A program made the position numbers and the translations under genes. Below are positions 11,748-23,082 of a stretch of DNA of 64,000 nucleotides, piece after piece (the stretch's first letter is position 1; every line of letters begins with the position of its first letter). Source of the stretch: Lantana camara (Eukaryota; Streptophyta; Magnoliopsida; Lamiales; Verbenaceae); contig CM074865.1 in the NCBI GenBank assembly GCA_037501455.1, forward strand, positions 3,917,001 to 3,981,000. Direction: 5' to 3'. The notes beneath the pieces were generated by a model. That model saw only the letters and a program-made list of their open reading frames with translations. It was not told the DNA's origin and made no database searches.

Positions 11748-14059
11748 TTACTTTGCAAGGAACAAAGTTCTAATCTTTTCCAGTTTTGCCACAGCTTCAC
11801 CTATGCAGATTCTCTTCGAAGGCGAAAAGGCTAAACACTCGGTCGCGACATGCAGAACCGACGATAAACATATCTCTGTAGCTGAGAAGTTTTTCTCTCT
11901 TACCAGTAAATTGCTGTCCACAACTCGAGTCACATTGTTTTCTTGTAATGAGATGCTAACATAGCTCATGAGGCTCATGTCCTCCCCAAACATCTCGTCT
12001 GTTGGTTTCTTTCGGGTGAAAGTCTCAAGCAGCATCACACCAAAACTGTATACATCGCAACTGGTTGATACAATGCCTTCAGCTCCATATTCTGTTTCCA
12101 CAAATTAAACAAAGACTTAAGCACATCATGAGTTGAAAAAGCCAGAAACTATGGGGAAGTTTGAAAGGGCTTCAAAATCTACTTAGATGCAACATTTGAG
12201 AGATCATTTATGAACAAAATTTAGTTCTTTGAAGTTGAAAATGCTTGCAAATAAAACTTGATAAATACCGCTAACAATTCAAAAGGGAAAATAGGGAGCT
12301 CTGAAAACAATAGACAAAAGATTTCTATGACTAAATCAATGAAATCAAAGTGTTTGAAAATGTAACAAATTAGACCATTACCTGGTGCCATGTAACCCAT
12401 CGTTGCCAAGGTTTGTGTTTGCACCATCAACTCCCATTCGCTAAATAGTTTAGCCATACCAAAATCAACAATCTGAGCAGTCATATCTTCATCCAGCAGC
12501 ATGTTACTGGGCTTCAAGTCACAATGAACAATTGGAAACGTGTATTCCGTATGAAGATATTCCAAGGCCAACGCGACGTCTATCATAATGCTTAATCTCT
12601 GCAACAAATCCAAGAAAAAATTATGCGAATACAACCACTTCTCCAAGCTCCCATTAGGCATGTACTCCAAAACCAAAGCCTTGAAATCAACATTACTACA
12701 ACATCCAAGTATCTTGATCAAGTTCCTATGCCTTATTGCTCCTAGTACTTGTGTTTCTCTCTCAAAGCTTTGGCTCACATTTTCTGATTGTAGATTGAAA
12801 ACTTTTACTGCAACCGTTAGCCCGTCAGACAATGTTTCAACGAATACTGAACCGAAGCTTCCACTTCCAAGAAAGTTGCTTTCACTGAATCCATTTGTCG
12901 CTCGTTGGAGTTCAAAGTAAGAACTTTCTCTCCAAGGATGTGACGATATTTGGCTTATGGGTCCCTTTACGTTGCTCGTTTTTCTTATTCTTCTTCTTCT
13001 CACTAGAAGAATAAGAAAAACAGCAAACAAGGCTACTACAATAACACAAATAGGTGGTATAATGTATTTATCAATAGTCTTGAATGTACTTGTTTTGGTA
13101 TGGTTTTCAACACAAGGTGGAACTTGGAGACGGACCGGACCACATAGACGGGAGTGGTTTGAAAACGACTGACCTATAAAATTGGAAAATTTACAGCCCG
13201 TAGGAATCGGCCCTTCAAGTCTGTTGTAAGAAACATTAAAGTTTTTAAGACCAGAAAGTCCCTCCAAGGACTTTGGGATAATTCCTGAAAATTTATTAAA
13301 GGAAAGATCCAACAATACTAAACCTTTTAAATTCCCCAAGGATGTTGGAATAGACCCTTCAAATTTATTATGAGCCAAAGATAGCGAAACCAATGATTCT
13401 GCCTCGTCCATAGAACTCGGGACATTTCCTGTGAACTGATTCCAAGATAAGTCCATTTGTCCTATAGCCTTAAAGTTTCCAATCTCAGATGAGAGAGAGC
13501 CGTTTAACTTGTTTGAGGACAAGTTTAAGGCCAGGAGATCACTAAGGCTATACAAACTGGAGGGTACATTAAATTCCAACTTGTTCTGATCTATGTACAA
13601 CTCTCTCAATGATTTGAGTTCACCAATGCATGCAGGAATCACGCCAGACAACGCGTTACTGCTCGCATAGATGAACCCCAAATCGGTTGACTGACAAATT
13701 TCAATAGGAATGCCTCCTTCGAGCTTGTTGTAACTAAGAGATACACGAGTGAGTTTTCTTAAATTTCCCAGTGTTGGTGGGATTACACCTGTCAACTCAT
13801 TTTTTGTCAGGATTAAATCTCGCAAGTTGGTCATGGTGCCAATCTCAGAAGGGATTGTACCTTTAATTCTACAAGAAAATGCCCGAAAAGTATGAAGAGA
13901 ACCAGATAAGTTTCCTATTGATTTAGACAGTTTACCATCCAGCAAATTTTCAGATATTTGTATAAACTCCAAATACCGAGAATTTGTCAATGAGGTAAGG
14001 AAGTCTTGTTCCTTGTTTAGAGATTGTAATGTTAGCCTGTTTAGTGCAATTGAAACGTA

Positions 14060-14062
14060 TTA
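14060..14062 (-). other. In-frame stop codon in the receptor kinase
   Basis: The frame reads PNLDNLRFL, stop, YVSIALNRLTLQ and then SLTNSRYLEF without changing phase. The stop is therefore a point nonsense mutation rather than a splice signal: no GT/AG pair flanks it at a sensible place. Confidence 0.7.
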
Positions 14063-14526
14063 CAAGAACCGTAGGTTGTCCAAGTTGGGTGCTGGACCAG
14101 AAAAGTAGTTAACACCCATATCTAACGCTATAAGACTAGTGGCATTGTTGATGCAGCTGGGAATAAGGCCACTGAGTTTGTTGCCAGACAAATAAAAACG
14201 TTTTATGTTGGGAAGTGAAAGGCCAAATGTTGAAGGAAGATGACCTGAGAACTGATTGTCTGTGAGGTCCAAGATCTCCACAGTTGATATGTTGAAGATG
14301 GAAGGAGGGATGAGACCAGATAACCCATTGATGCCGACACTAAAGTCGACAAGATTAAGGCTACCAAGCTGACTCGGCAATTCACCTACCAATTTGATTA
14401 AATTTTTACATGTTAAAAGAATTGAAAAATGGCAAGATTGATTTTCACGTAGAATGGAAGTTTATTCATTTATAATGAAAGAACATTTGGAAAATTTACA
14501 TGAAAACTTTTCCTTATTCCACCATA

Positions 14527-14555
<29 letters not shown>

Positions 14556-14558
<3 letters not shown>

Positions 14559-15680
14559 ATGTCATTTTTAGATTTTGGTTCCGATCTTTTGATTTTTATC
14601 ACATTCAATCCTTTTTGTTTCAATTTTTTACAATTTTAGTTCTCTGTTGCCTACGTGGCACTAATTTGGTGAATTTTCTTAATTTTTCCTCCAAAATCTG
14701 AGTTGACATATTATTTGGATTATTAATGATTAAAAAAATACCACATAATTAACTCAACTTTCATTATTTAAAAGAAAGCTCCACAATTATAATTTTTTCT
14801 ATTATTTCCCCGAACTTCATCTTTTTCCCAAATTTTTTTTGAAAAAAAAAAAACAACCAAAAATTGAGAGCTTGTATATATATGTGTATCACTGCACTGC
14901 TGCTGCTGCTGCAGCATTATCATGAACCAGAAATTGAGAAAATTTTGAAATAACTAATGACAAACATTCATATGAATGCCACCATATGTTAACTGCAACA
15001 TGAGAAAACTGCTGCAACTCTTAATTCAAGCCAAAAAAAAAACCAAATGCCCCATGAAATCATCATTTTTTTTCCATAAAGAATTGTTGTTCAATATTGC
15101 CCAGATAAAAACAGAAAAATAATTTTGTATGGTAGTTTCTTGTTGTCAAGCCTAGCTGGCTTGTATAAATTTGAGGTCTTTTCTGTCTAGGAGTTTGAGA
15201 AAAAAACGAAAACTTGATAAATAATATTCTCATGGGATCTGCCATTGAATGCTGATGGAATGGGCATCAATTAATAGTGGTGGTCCTACTCATTAATTCT
15301 TTTTTTTTTTTTTTTTGGCTAAATTTGAGTATGAAATATTCAACATAGCAAAATTTAGAAAAGTAAAAGTGAATAAAATTTCGATCAGAATAATTTCAAT
15401 AGATTTCGATCAGAATGAAAAAATTATAATAGTGGGTTTTTTTTAAAGTAATGAAAGTTTAGTTAATTATGTGACATTTTTTTAGTTTTTTTTTTAAGTC
15501 ATTAATTATTCATATAATATGTCAACTCAGATTTTGGAGGAAAAAATTAAGAAAAATCCCCAAATTTGTGCCACGTAGGCAACAGTCAACAGAGGACTAA
15601 AATTGAGAAAAATCGAAACAAAAAGGATTAAATGTGATAAAAGTTAAAAGGTCGGGATCAAAATTGAAAAATGGTATAAT
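14556..15680. mobile_element. Non-autonomous inverted-repeat element inside the kinase gene
   Basis: The left end (ATTATGTCATTTTTAGATTT...) and the reverse complement of the right end (ATTATACCATTTTTCAATTT...) align over roughly 200 bp. They share GTTGCCTACGTGGCAC and CCTCCAAAATCTGAGTTGAC. No coding sequence lies between them. The outer edges fall in AT microsatellites (14523-14558 and 15701-15752), so no clean target duplication can be read. Long inverted ends suggest a MULE or foldback element. Confidence 0.65.
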
Positions 15681-15700
15681 TAGATGACGAAAAATAAGAA

Positions 15701-15706
15701 TATATT

Positions 15707-15752
<46 letters not shown>
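15701..15752. repeat. (TA)n(TG)n(TA)n microsatellite
   Basis: A compound dinucleotide run just outside the right end of the inverted-repeat element and inside the receptor-kinase intron. Confidence 0.9.
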
Positions 15753-15753
<1 letters not shown>

Positions 15754-16234
15754 CAACAAAAATCTTGTTGTAATCTAATGACTTACAACTGATTGCCAAC
15801 GTACCTGTGAAATTGTTGTAGTTTAACCTCAATTTGTTCAACATTGTGAGGTTTCGAATTTGCTTAGGTATGTTGCCTGTGAATTTGTTACCCTCCAGAT
15901 TTAGACGCTGAAGGCGTTTGCAGTCCAACACTTTGTTCAAAACATTTCCTGTTAGTTGATTGGATTTAAGGTACAACTCTTCCAAATTGGGGAGATTATG
16001 ACAAACATTGGAGGCCGGAATCTCTCCTGACAGACTATTGTTTATGAGACTGGTAATCTGTAGAGAAGACATGTTAAAGATAAAAGCTGGAATTTCCCCC
16101 GTTAGAGAAGCGTCTTGTATGCTGAGAATCTGTAGACATGAAAGATTGCCAATTTCCGATGGAATTCCACCTAAAAATAGAAAGATTTCATTGTGCGTTC
16201 TTGAGATTTTTCCCCCCCCTCGATAGCTATTCAA

Positions 16235-17052
16235 GAATATCTACAATGTATACTTTCGATTTTTCAAAACAAAATAAAGTTAGAACCAAGGCAAATGAAA
16301 ACGTGTTGGGAAAAAACAATGCTTTTTAAACAGAAAAAAGAAAAAGATATATTCAAGATTAGCTTATGACCTTTTCAATTTTAGGTAGATTTATTTGGAA
16401 GAAATGCAGTTTTACCTCCCTGTAATATTAGAAATTGGCGAAGAATCCTTTACAAAAACGAATTGGCACTCTCCACCTTCTAGTTCTAAAAAAGGCATCT
16501 TAATTGACTCATAGGTGTATAATGAGACATATAAGTAAAATTACAAAATCCCCAATTTTATGACATATATGATATACACATCAGTAAAATTGATCCGAAT
16601 AAGAGATATGGACCAATTTGAGGATTTGCTAATTTTGGGTCCAAATCGGACGAAAATTGCATTAAATTTTAAATTAGAGAATAAATTCGAAAAAATCAAA
16701 TAGTAGTAAAAGTTACTGGAAGAATTTAACAATTTTATCCCATCCTTTCTACCCATATTTACAAGTTAATTTCATTTTTTATAATCCAGCCACCAATTTC
16801 CAAAAAAAATCGATTTTTTTAAAGAAGCCTCAAAACATCCAAAAACGATCTTTGCTGCATTTACTAGGCTATTAGAGCATCAATTCAAAGGCCAAATATA
16901 ACCTCAACAATGTTTCATTTTCTTATGTGGAAGAAATATTTTTGCAATTAGTTGTTGGCAGTATAAGATTAAGCAGCAGACTCAAGTTCTCAACTAAGCT
17001 TCTTCATTAACTTCCACATTTCTACCCAAGTTATGGCAAGTGGTATACATAC
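16235..17052. other. Intron-like spacer between LRR modules
   Basis: AT-rich; the part from 16810 matches 1-470. No gene is supported. Confidence 0.4.
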
Positions 17053-17795
17053 CATGGAAGTTGTTGTTCCCTAGATACAAGCTTTGAAGCTTTATCAACG
17101 AGCCAATGGAAGTTGGGATGCTCCCATTGAAATGATTAACCGACAACGACAACACCTCCAACTTGCTGCATCTGTAAATATTGATTGGAATTTGGCCACT
17201 AAGTTGATTACCAGAAAGATGAAGCTCGCGAAGCAGTGGAATATTGTTGCACATATCATCTGGCAGCACACCTAACGAGGAACTATTCGTGAGTTTAATG
17301 AATTTCATATAAGAACCTATAATAAAACTATACTTCCAAGTCCAATATTCCTATTGTTGAAGGGAGATGACCTGAGAACTGATTGTTTGAAAGGTACAAG
17401 ATTTCCATTGTCGATATGTTGAAGATGGAGAGAGGTAATTCACCTGCCAAATCAGTTGTGTATGCCATGATCGATACAAGAAAACTTGGAGAAGCACTGT
17501 AAATTTTGTCACTTCAAAGATAATTTATTCACTTGGAGGCTGTCAGTATACCTATGAAATTGTTGTACCGTAGATACAATTGTTCCAGGTTGGGAAGATT
17601 ATGACACATGGAATCTGGAACACTTCCAGACAGACTATTGTTGTAGAAATCTAAAGTTCGCAGAGAAGACATGTTGAAGATAAAAGCTGGAATTTTTCCT
17701 GTTAGAGAGGCACCTTGTAAGCCGAGAAACTGTAAATGTGAGAGATTCCAAAATTCTGATGGAATTCTTGCACCTAGATAGATAATCCAAAACAT
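17053..17795 (-). pseudogene. LRR exon module 3, 5'-truncated
   Basis: Minus-strand LRR pieces cover 17795-17540 (IPSEFWNLSHLQFLGLQGAS), about 17455-17360, and 17308-17053 (VLPDDMCNNIPLLREL). They end at NNFHG and a GTATG donor. The middle piece is shortened: AGELP is followed directly by LSIFNIS, skipping the repeat present in modules 1 and 2. The module may once have been the 5' part of the receptor kinase at 11748-16175. The signal-peptide exon that should precede it is absent and a copia LTR begins about 50 bp upstream, so the gene's start was lost. Confidence 0.65.
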
Positions 17796-17854
17796 GAATG
17801 TTAAAAATGTGGCTTAAATTAACCTTTAGAAATGTTCAAGAAAGTTCCATGATA

Positions 17855-18045
17855 GCGTTGAGGTGGCGCTGAGTTAGCGCTGAGTTGTCAACAAGTTGTG
17901 GCTGAGTTGTCGCAAGGTTGTGAACAAGTTGTCGATGAGCTAGCACTAAGTTGGCGTACAAGTTGTAGTCAAGTTGTCAACGAGTTAGAATTGAGCTAGC
18001 GTCGAGTTGTCACTGAGTTGTCATACAGTTGTCGCTGAGTTGTCA
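17855..18045. repeat. 11-bp minisatellite upstream of a TATA box
   Basis: About sixteen degenerate units of the form NNNNNAGTTGT (for example CGCTGAGTTGT, CAACAAGTTGT, CACTGAGTTGT) follow each other with a period of 10-13 bp. The array ends about 30 bp before TATAAATAG, where an LTR enhancer would lie. Confidence 0.75.
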
Positions 18046-18075
18046 TTACTATTCATATGACGGCTGGAACTTTTC

Positions 18076-18084
18076 TATAAATAG
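18076..18084 (+). promoter_or_regulatory. TATA box of the copia LTR
   Basis: TATAAATAG lies between the minisatellite and the leader. Its position fits the LTR promoter. Confidence 0.6.
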
Positions 18085-18904
18085 AAGACTTCTTGTTCAG
18101 TTTTGAAAGAGCTGAAAAAAGAGAGAGAGCCTAGAGCTTCGTGAAAGCTTGTTGTGAGGCTTGTAAATTAGAGAGTTTGGGAAACACTTGAGAGCTAATT
18201 CTTGTGATAGAATTGTGAGGTTCTCTGTGGGTGTTGGGTTAATTAGAGGATAGGTTTTTTCTCTAATTGTTGTAAACTCTCTGTTATAGTAGAAACGCTC
18301 CCCTTGTTCGTGAACGTAGGCAAATTCTGCCGAACCACGTAAATTCTCGTGTCTTACCTTTTCATTCTCTATTCTATATCATTTATTGTGGTCAATTTAA
18401 GAAACAATATACTATCAGATCGGGGTGCTATCCTAACAATGAAGATTGTTGTTTGTGGCGAAACAAGCGTGGAACATGCAATCAAGATTCATTTTTAGTT
18501 CATAAATCTATAATCTATAACTATATAAAAGTGTGGATAGCATTGTTGTTTCGTATGTGAATTGGCCAAATTACCCTTGTATAATTTAATTCAACTATTT
18601 AATTTGTTATTTAATTATTTAATTTATAATTTATGTGGGCAAAAATTAATAATTTTAAGCATTTTTAAGTGCCAACTGTTGTCATTCTCTAACTCTTCAT
18701 GTCCTCCTTTAATGTGGCCTCAACTTTAATGTAATTAATTACGCCAACCATCTCTAAAGCTGCATCGTTTTTTTAATTGAATTTGGATTATCAACTCTCT
18801 ATTTGTCTCTTGTTGGTATTCTCAAGTGGTCCATGTAGATTTTGGATTTTCAACTCTCTCTGTCTCATGTTTGCATTCTCAAGTGGTTCATATACCAAAT
18901 GTGC

Positions 18905-19365
18905 TTGGCCTTACTCACCCCCAAAAGCTAGCTTTTGAGGGGGGGGTTGCCAAGCCATTATATATTGAGCTCCACATCTTTGATTATTCGATGTGGGATA
19001 CTTGACACACCCCCGTCACGCCCAGGGCCGCGGAATGCGGGACAAACTGGAGCGTGAACATTGCAGGAATCGGAACATCTGCAAGCCGGGAATCGGAACA
19101 TCCGGCGGGGTGGAGAGACAGGCCTAGAATCGGACCTGCTCTGATACCATGATAAATCTAGAATTGATCAAGAAAGATCGAGAGAGGGCTTGAAGAAAGG
19201 GAAAACTGTAATTCTCATTATGAACAAATATTGTTCTACATATACATGTATATATACAGTGCCTACCAACCGGGTGGTGACACGTGTAATGGGAGGTGTT
19301 GACCTCAACCCAAAGCTTATATCTAATCTAACTGTACATCTAAACTAACTGTAGCTTATATTTGC
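18905..19365 (-). mobile_element. Partial copia element: LTR, primer site and leader
   Basis: Read on the minus strand, an LTR-like stretch ends at 19150. It is followed directly by the primer site TGGTATCAGAGCAGG, complementary to the 3' end of initiator tRNA-Met (about 19135-19149). A GC-rich leader follows (18985-19134, with CCCGCATTCCGCGGCCC). The LTR probably begins near 19365. No coding sequence follows. It lies inside the candidate Helitron. Confidence 0.6.
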
Positions 19366-20344
19366 AGCTATGAGAGACGTACGTGGCAATAAAAAAGGGT
19401 GATCGAATGATTTCGGAGGTGATAGTATTCAGGTTATGTATAATCTTTTAGGTTATTGCAAAATATTCAAGATGTTGAGTTCATAGTGCTTGGTCCGATC
19501 TAAGAAAGTGTAATTTTTATGCAGTGTCCCCTTAGTGCCTTCGTGATGGAGGAGAGGGAGCAATGGAAAAGAAATATGATCTTTATAAATTTTATTTTTT
19601 GAAAGGAAGACCAATTACTTTGAAAAGCAGCCGCCTTACTTTCAATAAGAAATATGTTATGTAAGAATTTGTCTTTTTATTTGGTCGATTATGTTAATTT
19701 TTTGTAAATTTGTTATTGCCGTTGTTTTTGAAGACTAAATTAATGGGTGAGTTGTGTGTTTCAGTGTTCATGTGTATTTTTTGGTTGGAGATTGGGGTCC
19801 ACATTGCCATACTTGAGTATCAGGTTTTTTTACTGGTAGTCCGGCAACCACATCTTCTTCAATGCCATATTCATTGGTTCCTCTTCTGATTATGAAGTAT
19901 CCATCCTTCCATCCATAATCAAATATTCAACAAATAGTCAAAAATTTGTTTAACATATTTCTTGGAACTTTTGTCCTTAAAGGACATTGATACTTATATT
20001 AAGTTTTTAACTGTCGTGTTTTATTATACATGCTATATATACGTGTTAGTTCTTCGTTCGTTTTCTATTTTTTTAATTTATTATTATTAAAAAGAAATTA
20101 TATGGTATTTGTTTGTGATGATTATAGGTTATTGATGGAGTAGAAGCTCACTTGCAAGGATATTATGTTGATTTAGTCAAATCCATTCGGCAGTTTATCC
20201 CCATAAATCCCCAAGTGTTGTTTTCTAGAGTTATTCAAAATCTTCTCTTTCTTTTCTTTTTTTCCTGTTCAACCAAAATTTCTCTTTTTGGTGCAATAGA
20301 TAAATCTGTTATGATCATACAATTGATAAATAAACAAATCACGT

Positions 20345-20593
20345 TAATTACAAAATAATTTCAATTTTTATTAAAAGATTATGGAAAAAATATCTAACAC
20401 AGGAGTATTGCCATGTAATTGAATCTGTCAAGAAAGTGAAACAAATATTTCAATTTTAGAGAAACAGCAAAAACACAAGCTATAGAAAAGAAGTGTTAAT
20501 TATAAATGATGGATAAGAAGATAACTAGACATTTACAAATTAGGATACAGTTATTATTAATTCAATTTTTTATTTTGTTGAAAGTTGGATACT
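20345..20593 (+). repeat. Dispersed direct repeat, copy 1
   Basis: It matches 27035-27290 in the same orientation with perhaps one in six bases changed. Shared landmarks are AACTAGACATTTACAA, ATATCTAACACAGG / ATATATCTAACACAGG, and a TTTCAATTTT...GAGAAA core. The two copies lie on either side of the gypsy element. Confidence 0.6.
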
Positions 20594-20956
20594 AACTTTC
20601 TCAGTTATCGAAAATGTGAGGGTATATTAGATATGATTTGCAAATTTTATAAATAGTGAGAATTGAATTATTAAAGTATAATGTACTTTTTTGAGTTATA
20701 AATAGAATTTGAAAATAATAATAATAATTTAGAAGAATAGTGTAAGACTTTGTTATTAATTATTATTAATATATAGAGTAAGCTGTGCTTCTTTATATGC
20801 CATTAACAAGGTAACTATTTATTAATCTAATGTAATTCGATAAATTTCAATTTATTTGAATATCAATTCTAACAACTCTGCCCATCGTTCAAACTCTAAT
20901 AACGTAATAATTTAGATTAATTTAATATAATTGAATAAACTTTAATTTATTAATTT

Positions 20957-20959
<3 letters not shown>

Positions 20960-20993
<34 letters not shown>
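20960..20993. repeat. (AT)n microsatellite
   Basis: Uninterrupted AT dinucleotides. Confidence 0.9.
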
Positions 20994-20994
<1 letters not shown>

Positions 20995-21642
20995 CGATCC
21001 TGAAACCCTCTTGATGATAAAATTTATTAATATTTAAGTTTTCACTCTCTTGCCATTCCAACCATTATTCTATCCTATTCAATGGTAATGATTGACATTT
21101 GTAAATGCACGGTAACAAAAAAGAAAAAAACTCCTCATATTTGCCATATAATAATAGTATTACACATTCAATGTTGATGATTCTATTTTTTCCATCAAGC
21201 TATATGTAAGGATCCAACATCATCAACAACAAGTTGAAATCGCACCTACAAAACTAGACACAAAAGTTAAACCAGAAATCTGATCATGGAGAATAATTAT
21301 ACTTCCGAATTAATTACTCTCAATTCACTAAAACCGAAACAAGCAAAAGTGGGTGATGGTGATTCGACAAGGCAATAGCGAGGCTGCGAAGCAGGATTTT
21401 ATAAAACCATAAGAAAGCTCATATTTATAGATGATTTGGTACATTTTTCGTCTAAGGTCTATATTTGTTTGAAATGAGTATGAGCTTCATGGCAAGTCAA
21501 GGAACCTCAACCTTATGTCTTCTTATTCCTATAATATTTATATGTACAATAAACATAAGGGAGAATGCCAGTAGTGCAAATACATAAGCAGGAAGCTTCA
21601 TTTCTTCGAACATCATTCACTAAGGAGTTTTTTTGCTCGGTC

Positions 21643-21871
21643 ATCCCCTGTGATATATCTAATTAATACTCAGAATCCTGTGATTTGAAATGTCTCAAAG
21701 CGAATCCTATGATTGTATTAAATTAATACTCAAAACCCTACATACGTGGTTGTTGTCACAACCGTAGGGTTTTGAGTGTTAATTTAGTGCTAATTTAATA
21801 TAATCACAGGATTTGCTTTGAGACATTTCAAATCACAGAGTTTGGAGTACTAATTCACAGGGTTTTTGGTG
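21643..21871. repeat. Foldback element, about 100-bp inverted arms
   Basis: The left arm (CCCTGTGATATATCTAATTA... to AAAACCCTAC) and right arm (GTAGGGTTTTGAG... to AATTCACAGGG) are near-perfect reverse complements separated by about 18 bp (ATACGTGGTTGTTGTCACAACC). Shared blocks include TTTGAAATGTCTCAAAGC. No coding capacity. It is a MITE-like hairpin that could be a source of small RNA if transcribed. Confidence 0.85.
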
Positions 21872-21892
21872 CAATAAGCTCTTCACTAAAAG

Positions 21893-22219
21893 GGTGATTG
21901 GCTGAGCTTATAACTTATAAACAACTTATAACTTGTCTAGGAGCTTATTAACACTCATGAAGTGTTTGACAAACTCTTTTTTTATATTAACACTCATGAA
22001 GTGTTTGACAAACTCTTTTTTTATGAGCTTATAAGCTCATTATATTAAATCGAAAAATACCAACTTATTTTAACATGTTAACACATCCCACTTCGTTTTG
22101 CATATATTGATAACGCAATTGACATTACCGACATCTTATAACCTCTTGGAATACTCTTATTTTTATCCAAACAATTTGAGAGCTCATTTTTCTCTTATAA
22201 GCTCAACCAAACACCCTCT
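21893..22219. mobile_element. MITE with GGGTG(A/T)TTGG ends
   Basis: The left end GGGTGATTGGCTGAGCTTAT is mirrored on the right by ATAAGCTCAACCAAACACCC. Flanks CTAAAA and CTAAAT may be a target duplication. It contains a 39-bp internal tandem duplication (units starting ATTAACACTC at 21947 and 21986). No coding sequence. The superfamily is undetermined; a related fragment lies near 46385-46440. Confidence 0.7.
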
Positions 22220-22656
22220 AAATCCAAATAAAGAAAATCAAGATTGATTGATTTCCTAGAAAGCCAGAGTATAAAAAATAGAAAGTTTACAATTTTGAAA
22301 GGAACGACAAATCTACGATGCAATACAGAATAAAAGATTAGACAATTCACTAATTTATATTATTCCCTTTCCAGTCTAATTGAACAGATTCTTGATGGTT
22401 CAACACATGAGCAGTTATTTCGATAGCTAAGATCACATATATCAAATCTTTCAGGTAGACTAATTTAAAAAATTCATCTGAAGTTTAAATTAATCACTTC
22501 AAACTTCAAGATTTTAAGAAAAGAAAACGAAACGCATGAATTTAGGGACAAAAATCACTCAATCGAGCATGGTCAACATAACATTTCATTTTTAGTTAAA
22601 CATTGTTGCTTATATTTTACTTCACTTCGCACGAAAATAAATAATTATTACAAAGG
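22220..22656. other. Spacer left of the gypsy element
   Basis: AT-rich, no gene seen. Confidence 0.4.
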
Positions 22657-22661
22657 ATAGT

Positions 22662-23062
22662 TGATATGGATCATGGTGATGGTGAAGCATGGAGAGAAGG
22701 GCAGACCGAGAGGGTGGTAAGGCGCAGCAGCAGAGCAAAGAAGAAACCAGGCTATTTGACAGAATATGAGCTACAATGATTATTTAGTTCTTCTTTAGGG
22801 GAGTAGCGTAGTTTATCATATTCCGTTATTTTATTTATTGTGTTATTTAGTTATTTTATTTAGTAGAAGTCTTGAGGTAGGGAATAACTTATTTATAGTC
22901 CACTTACGGGCATTATTTTCGTTAAGCAATAAGAAGATTTCTTTTAAACCTAAAACTCTTTATCTCTCTCTCTTTCCCCAAATTCTCCCGCCGGCGGGTC
23001 TTGCCGGATTATCCTACGAGCACGGGCCTGCTCTAACGCCTCTGGATAGATAATCCTTATCA
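22662..23062 (+). repeat. 5' LTR of the gypsy element
   Basis: The LTR is 401 bp and starts TGATATGG and ends CTTATCA. Its left neighbour ATAGT equals the bases after the right end of the element. Beyond two bases comes TGGTGCTTTCGTTGAGAG, which occupies the primer-site position. Confidence 0.85.
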
Positions 23063-23082
23063 ATTGGTGCTTTCGTTGAGAG

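Larger units (their letters stand above)
11748..16175 (-). pseudogene. LRR-XII receptor kinase, 3' portion, broken by a stop codon
   Basis: Exons on the minus strand: LRRs at about 16170-15805, LRRs at 14389-about 13980, continuing into LRR-TM-kinase to 12382, and a last exon at 12091-11748. In the 589-residue frame ending near 12221 (exon part to 12382) about ten LRRs precede a membrane helix (residues 309-330, IIPPICVIVVALFAVFLILL). The kinase has its G-loop LGSGSFGSV at 374-382, Lys in VAVK at 396, a non-RD catalytic loop HCDLKPSN at 489-496 and DFG at 509-511. The last exon holds DVYSFGVMLLE. A TAA at 14060-14062 interrupts the LRR frame: the same frame runs on into SLTNSRYLEF. A MULE sits in the intron at 14556-15680, and no signal-peptide exon lies upstream. 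The family comprises immune receptors of the plasma membrane. This copy is probably dead, although its kinase half is intact. Confidence 0.8.
17840..18440 (+). mobile_element. Copia-type LTR with U3 minisatellite (5' part of an element)
   Basis: The stretch has LTR layout: an 11-bp minisatellite (17855-18045), a TATA box TATAAATAG at 18076-18084, then a leader-like stretch containing CGAACCACGTAAATTCTCGT, a phrase typical of the R/U5 part of plant copia LTRs. A damaged primer site (ATCAGATC near 18413) follows. No coding part follows; the element ends at the candidate Helitron boundary near 18510. The exact LTR edges are not certain. Confidence 0.55.
19366..21640. other. AT-rich spacer, no gene
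   Basis: No conserved protein was seen. The stretch contains one copy of a dispersed repeat (20345-20593) and an AT microsatellite (20960-20993). An open frame at 20152-20358 is AT-rich and unrecognised. Confidence 0.45.

Noticed and set aside
12588..13172. Plus-strand frames opposite the receptor kinase
   Set aside because: Antisense shadows of the LRR-kinase coding exon.
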